64,000 nt of DNA from Acidobacteriota bacterium (GTDB lineage: Bacteria; Acidobacteriota; Blastocatellia; Pyrinomonadales; Pyrinomonadaceae). This document shows, in pieces, positions 62,109-64,000 of this stretch. The stretch spans positions 558,001 through 622,000 of the forward strand of contig JADJBB010000025.1 of NCBI GenBank assembly GCA_016703965.1, written 5' to 3'. A program made the translations under genes and the position numbers. Each line of letters starts with the position of its first letter. Position 1 is the first letter of the stretch. The notes under the pieces are model-generated. The model worked only from the letters and a program-made list of their open reading frames with translations. It searched no databases and was not told the origin of the DNA.

Positions 62109-63653
62109 CTAAGTAGCCTTAATACCTTTAATACTGCCGGTTTCGATGCGTTTTGCAATGATGTTAACGATCAATATTCCGATAACTGAAATAAAACCGA
62201 TCTTAAAGAACACGGGGATTATCGTACCGTAAAACCCCTCATACGAAACAGATGTCAATAGCATGAAAAACAGCGTGATACGCCAGACGATGAGCTTTTG
62301 ACCCTCGATCAGCGATCGATAGAAAAGTCGTAGCAGAAATCCCAGCACAAACATTCCTATCGGAATCCCGATTATCCCATAGTTTCGCAGCAGATCGCCG
62401 ATCGGCGTGATCGCGTACGACGAGCCCGAATAGTCAAAATAAAGATCGCTGTATTTGCGAGGGTCGGCAACTACAGGTTTGTCCGGCCAGATCACGCGAG
62501 GGATCATGAACGTCGACAGATCGATCCAGATATTGTCGCTCAGGCCATAGATCTCTTCGTATGGGGCAAGCTCTTCGTAATTTGAGACGACGACCGCGAG
62601 TGTGCTGAGAACGTCGATCCTTTCAGCAAAATTGACGGCGCCGAACGTCAATGTGTCATAAACGTCGCTTCGCCCGACCTGATCCACAGCAGCGAAGATA
62701 TTCTCGGTGTATTGTTCGGCACTTTGAGCGTCCTCAGTTCCCTTAACGTTACGAAACGTCGTTCCGTAGATCATTCCGACCGTCAAGCCGATCGTCAGCA
62801 GCAGGCCGGAAATCACTCCCTGCTTCATCGAAAATCGCCGTCCCGAAAGGATGAACGAGAATGTAATGATCAGAAAGATCTGGATAATATTGCCGCGGCT
62901 GCCCGAGTATAGAAACTTTGTCAGACTCGTGAAAAGCAGCACGCCGATGATCGGGATGACAATAAAATCCAACTTGCTCTTACGGAAGATCACCGACCAG
63001 AGCAGTACACTCGCCTGCACCCAAAATAACGTAGTGAAAAAGATGAGTCCGTCGTATGAGTTGAATTCCGTTACCCTCTGATAGCCAAAGCGGCCGAGAA
63101 CAAAGGCTAGGATCGTATTTGCAAGGCCCGCCAAAAGCAACAAAACGCCCGGCAGCATGAGCGAATCGGGCTTATAGTCTGCTTTTGGAAGCACGTCCGC
63201 TATCCATCCACCGATTTTTGCTCCGACCGGCAGCAAATAGCCCGTCGCGAGTCCCGCATAGCCGAGCCCGACGAGAGCGATGGTCAGCGGCAGATTATAA
63301 TTCGGATCCTGGATAAGATTCTCGAATGAAGGCCTGGACAGCCCGAGCGCAAACGAAAGCCCGCCGACTACGAATGCCGGGAAAAAATAAGAAAGTGTCG
63401 CAAACACAAGCGGATCGACAAACGTCAGTCGCCCGTGATGATACAAATACACGAGCGGTATCGCCATCACGACACCGAGCCCCATCAGCCACGGGACCAA
63501 ATGCAGATTTGGGTATGCGGCGAGCGAATCGCTCGTAAACAACAGAGCCAAAAACGCAACCAAAACCGCCACGCCCATCAGGGCGAGCCCAGGGAGCAAA
63601 GATCTCTCTTTCCCCGTATCTGTTTGAGTTGGGATGTAGCGTGCTGCCAGCAT
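62109..63653 (-). CDS. Putative O-unit polymerase (Wzy-type membrane protein)
   Basis: 514 residues with a dozen membrane helices. A large extracytoplasmic loop contains SDVYDTLTFGAVNFAERIDVLS and RVIWPDKPVVADPRKYSDLYFD. The layout (many helices, one large loop, an RG...N motif in LYSGSRGNIIQIFLII) fits Wzy/O-antigen polymerases. These proteins are poorly conserved in sequence, so the call rests on topology and context. The start overlaps the stop of the next gene (TAATG). Confidence 0.7.
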   Translation of the reverse strand: MLAARYIPTQTDTGKERSLLPGLALMGVAVLVAFLALLFTSDSLAAYPNLHLVPWLMGLGVVMAIPLVYLYHHGRLTFVDPLVFATLSYFFPAFVVGGLSFALGLSRPSFENLIQDPNYNLPLTIALVGLGYAGLATGYLLPVGAKIGGWIADVLPKADYKPDSLMLPGVLLLLAGLANTILAFVLGRFGYQRVTEFNSYDGLIFFTTLFWVQASVLLWSVIFRKSKLDFIVIPIIGVLLFTSLTKFLYSGSRGNIIQIFLIITFSFILSGRRFSMKQGVISGLLLTIGLTVGMIYGTTFRNVKGTEDAQSAEQYTENIFAAVDQVGRSDVYDTLTFGAVNFAERIDVLSTLAVVVSNYEELAPYEEIYGLSDNIWIDLSTFMIPRVIWPDKPVVADPRKYSDLYFDYSGSSYAITPIGDLLRNYGIIGIPIGMFVLGFLLRLFYRSLIEGQKLIVWRITLFFMLLTSVSYEGFYGTIIPVFFKIGFISVIGILIVNIIAKRIETGSIKGIKAT

Positions 63654-64000
63654 TATCGATCAGACGGTAAACGGCAAACGGCAATCACGCCGTCTGCCCA
63701 CTGCGGAGCTATCGTTACGCACACATCGTTTATCGCGTTGATAAACCATTTGTTATGCGGACGATGCTCTCTGCCTATATCATAAAATAAAAACGATCCG
63801 ACGTGCAGTCCGTGCCGTTCGAGCAGGACTTTGAGCGTCGAATATGAGTAATATGCGACGTGGTCGGGATGCACGAATTCGACTTTTCCGCGTTTCCCCC
63901 GCAGCCCGTACCAAACGAACCGCATTCCGCAATAGGCGTTCACGGTGGTCAAAACCAACTGCGTCTCGCTGTGCATGAACCGCTTGATCCCGTTCAGGAA
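63653..64000 (-). CDS. C-terminal part of a SAM-dependent methyltransferase (runs off the window)
   Basis: The frame is open to the right edge. Visible pieces: FLNGIKRFMHSETQLVLTT, GLRGKRGKVEFVHPDHVAYY and HRPHNKWFINAINDV. This is the tail of a class I methyltransferase-like protein common in polysaccharide loci (the end after the HPDHVxxYS motif). The SAM site lies outside the window. It is the upstream gene of the Wzy-like gene. Confidence 0.65.
   Translation of the reverse strand, partial: FLNGIKRFMHSETQLVLTTVNAYCGMRFVWYGLRGKRGKVEFVHPDHVAYYSYSTLKVLLERHGLHVGSFLFYDIGREHRPHNKWFINAINDVCVTIAPQWADGVIAVCRLPSDR

Overview
The window reads as a chromosomal segment of a Gram-negative, non-enteric bacterium. 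Lipopolysaccharide genes (fused LptF-LptG permease, ADP-heptose synthesis, O-unit genes), HslUV, a bacterial-type Ser/Thr kinase next to an FHA protein, and a large DUF5916 outer-membrane-type protein fit an acidobacterial (Blastocatellia-like) source. That placement is inference from gene content. No tRNA, rRNA, CRISPR array, insertion sequence or prophage was seen.

Region 1 (1-9.4 kb) is unlike the rest: almost every gene is broken by single-base frameshifts. They include a pilus-type protein, a conserved hypothetical, a ParA-like ATPase with a membrane tail and its partner, two membrane proteins, a Ser/Thr kinase and an FHA protein. Several breaks sit on homopolymers and one added base repairs them, so low-quality sequence near a contig end is the simplest explanation. 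From 9.4 kb on the reading frames are intact.

Region 2 (9.4-27.7 kb) holds small metabolic and housekeeping genes: UspA, MarR with a striking 22-bp-periodic operator array, transaldolase, FAH hydrolase, HslUV, a C26 peptidase, RecO, LptFG, a trypsin-like protease, the DUF5916 protein and a penicillin-acylase-type hydrolase.

Region 3 (27.7-32.0 kb) is a four-gene unit: an archaeo-eukaryotic-primase domain fused to a HAD phosphatase domain, an ATP-dependent DNA ligase with an extra C-terminal domain, and two proteins I cannot assign. It looks like a split, LigD-like DNA end-repair module without Ku, and it is the leading candidate for an undescribed system.

Region 4 (32-49.8 kb) is mostly core: a CocE-type hydrolase, ahcY and metK (methyl cycle), an MFS transporter, a bifunctional-nuclease family protein, miaB and dnaE divergent with 2 bp between start codons, accA, ssb, a beta-propeller protein, rimI and tsaB.

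Region 5 (49.8-64 kb) is a long leftward cell-surface locus. It has a nucleotidyltransferase, a PqqD-domain protein carrying an internal twin-arginine signal and a six-cysteine tail, an HprK-like kinase, a WecA/WbpL-like initiating transferase, a UDP-L-FucNAc-type pathway (FnlA, FnlB-like, FnlC), glycosyltransferases, the ADP-heptose genes (with a HldE-C/GmhA fusion), a putative polymerase and a partial methyltransferase.

Running through the window are many paired inverted repeats of unrelated sequence in gene gaps, two intergenic 21-22-bp-periodic arrays sharing a motif, and an 11-mer (GCGTCTGATAA) found eight times, always on the + strand.
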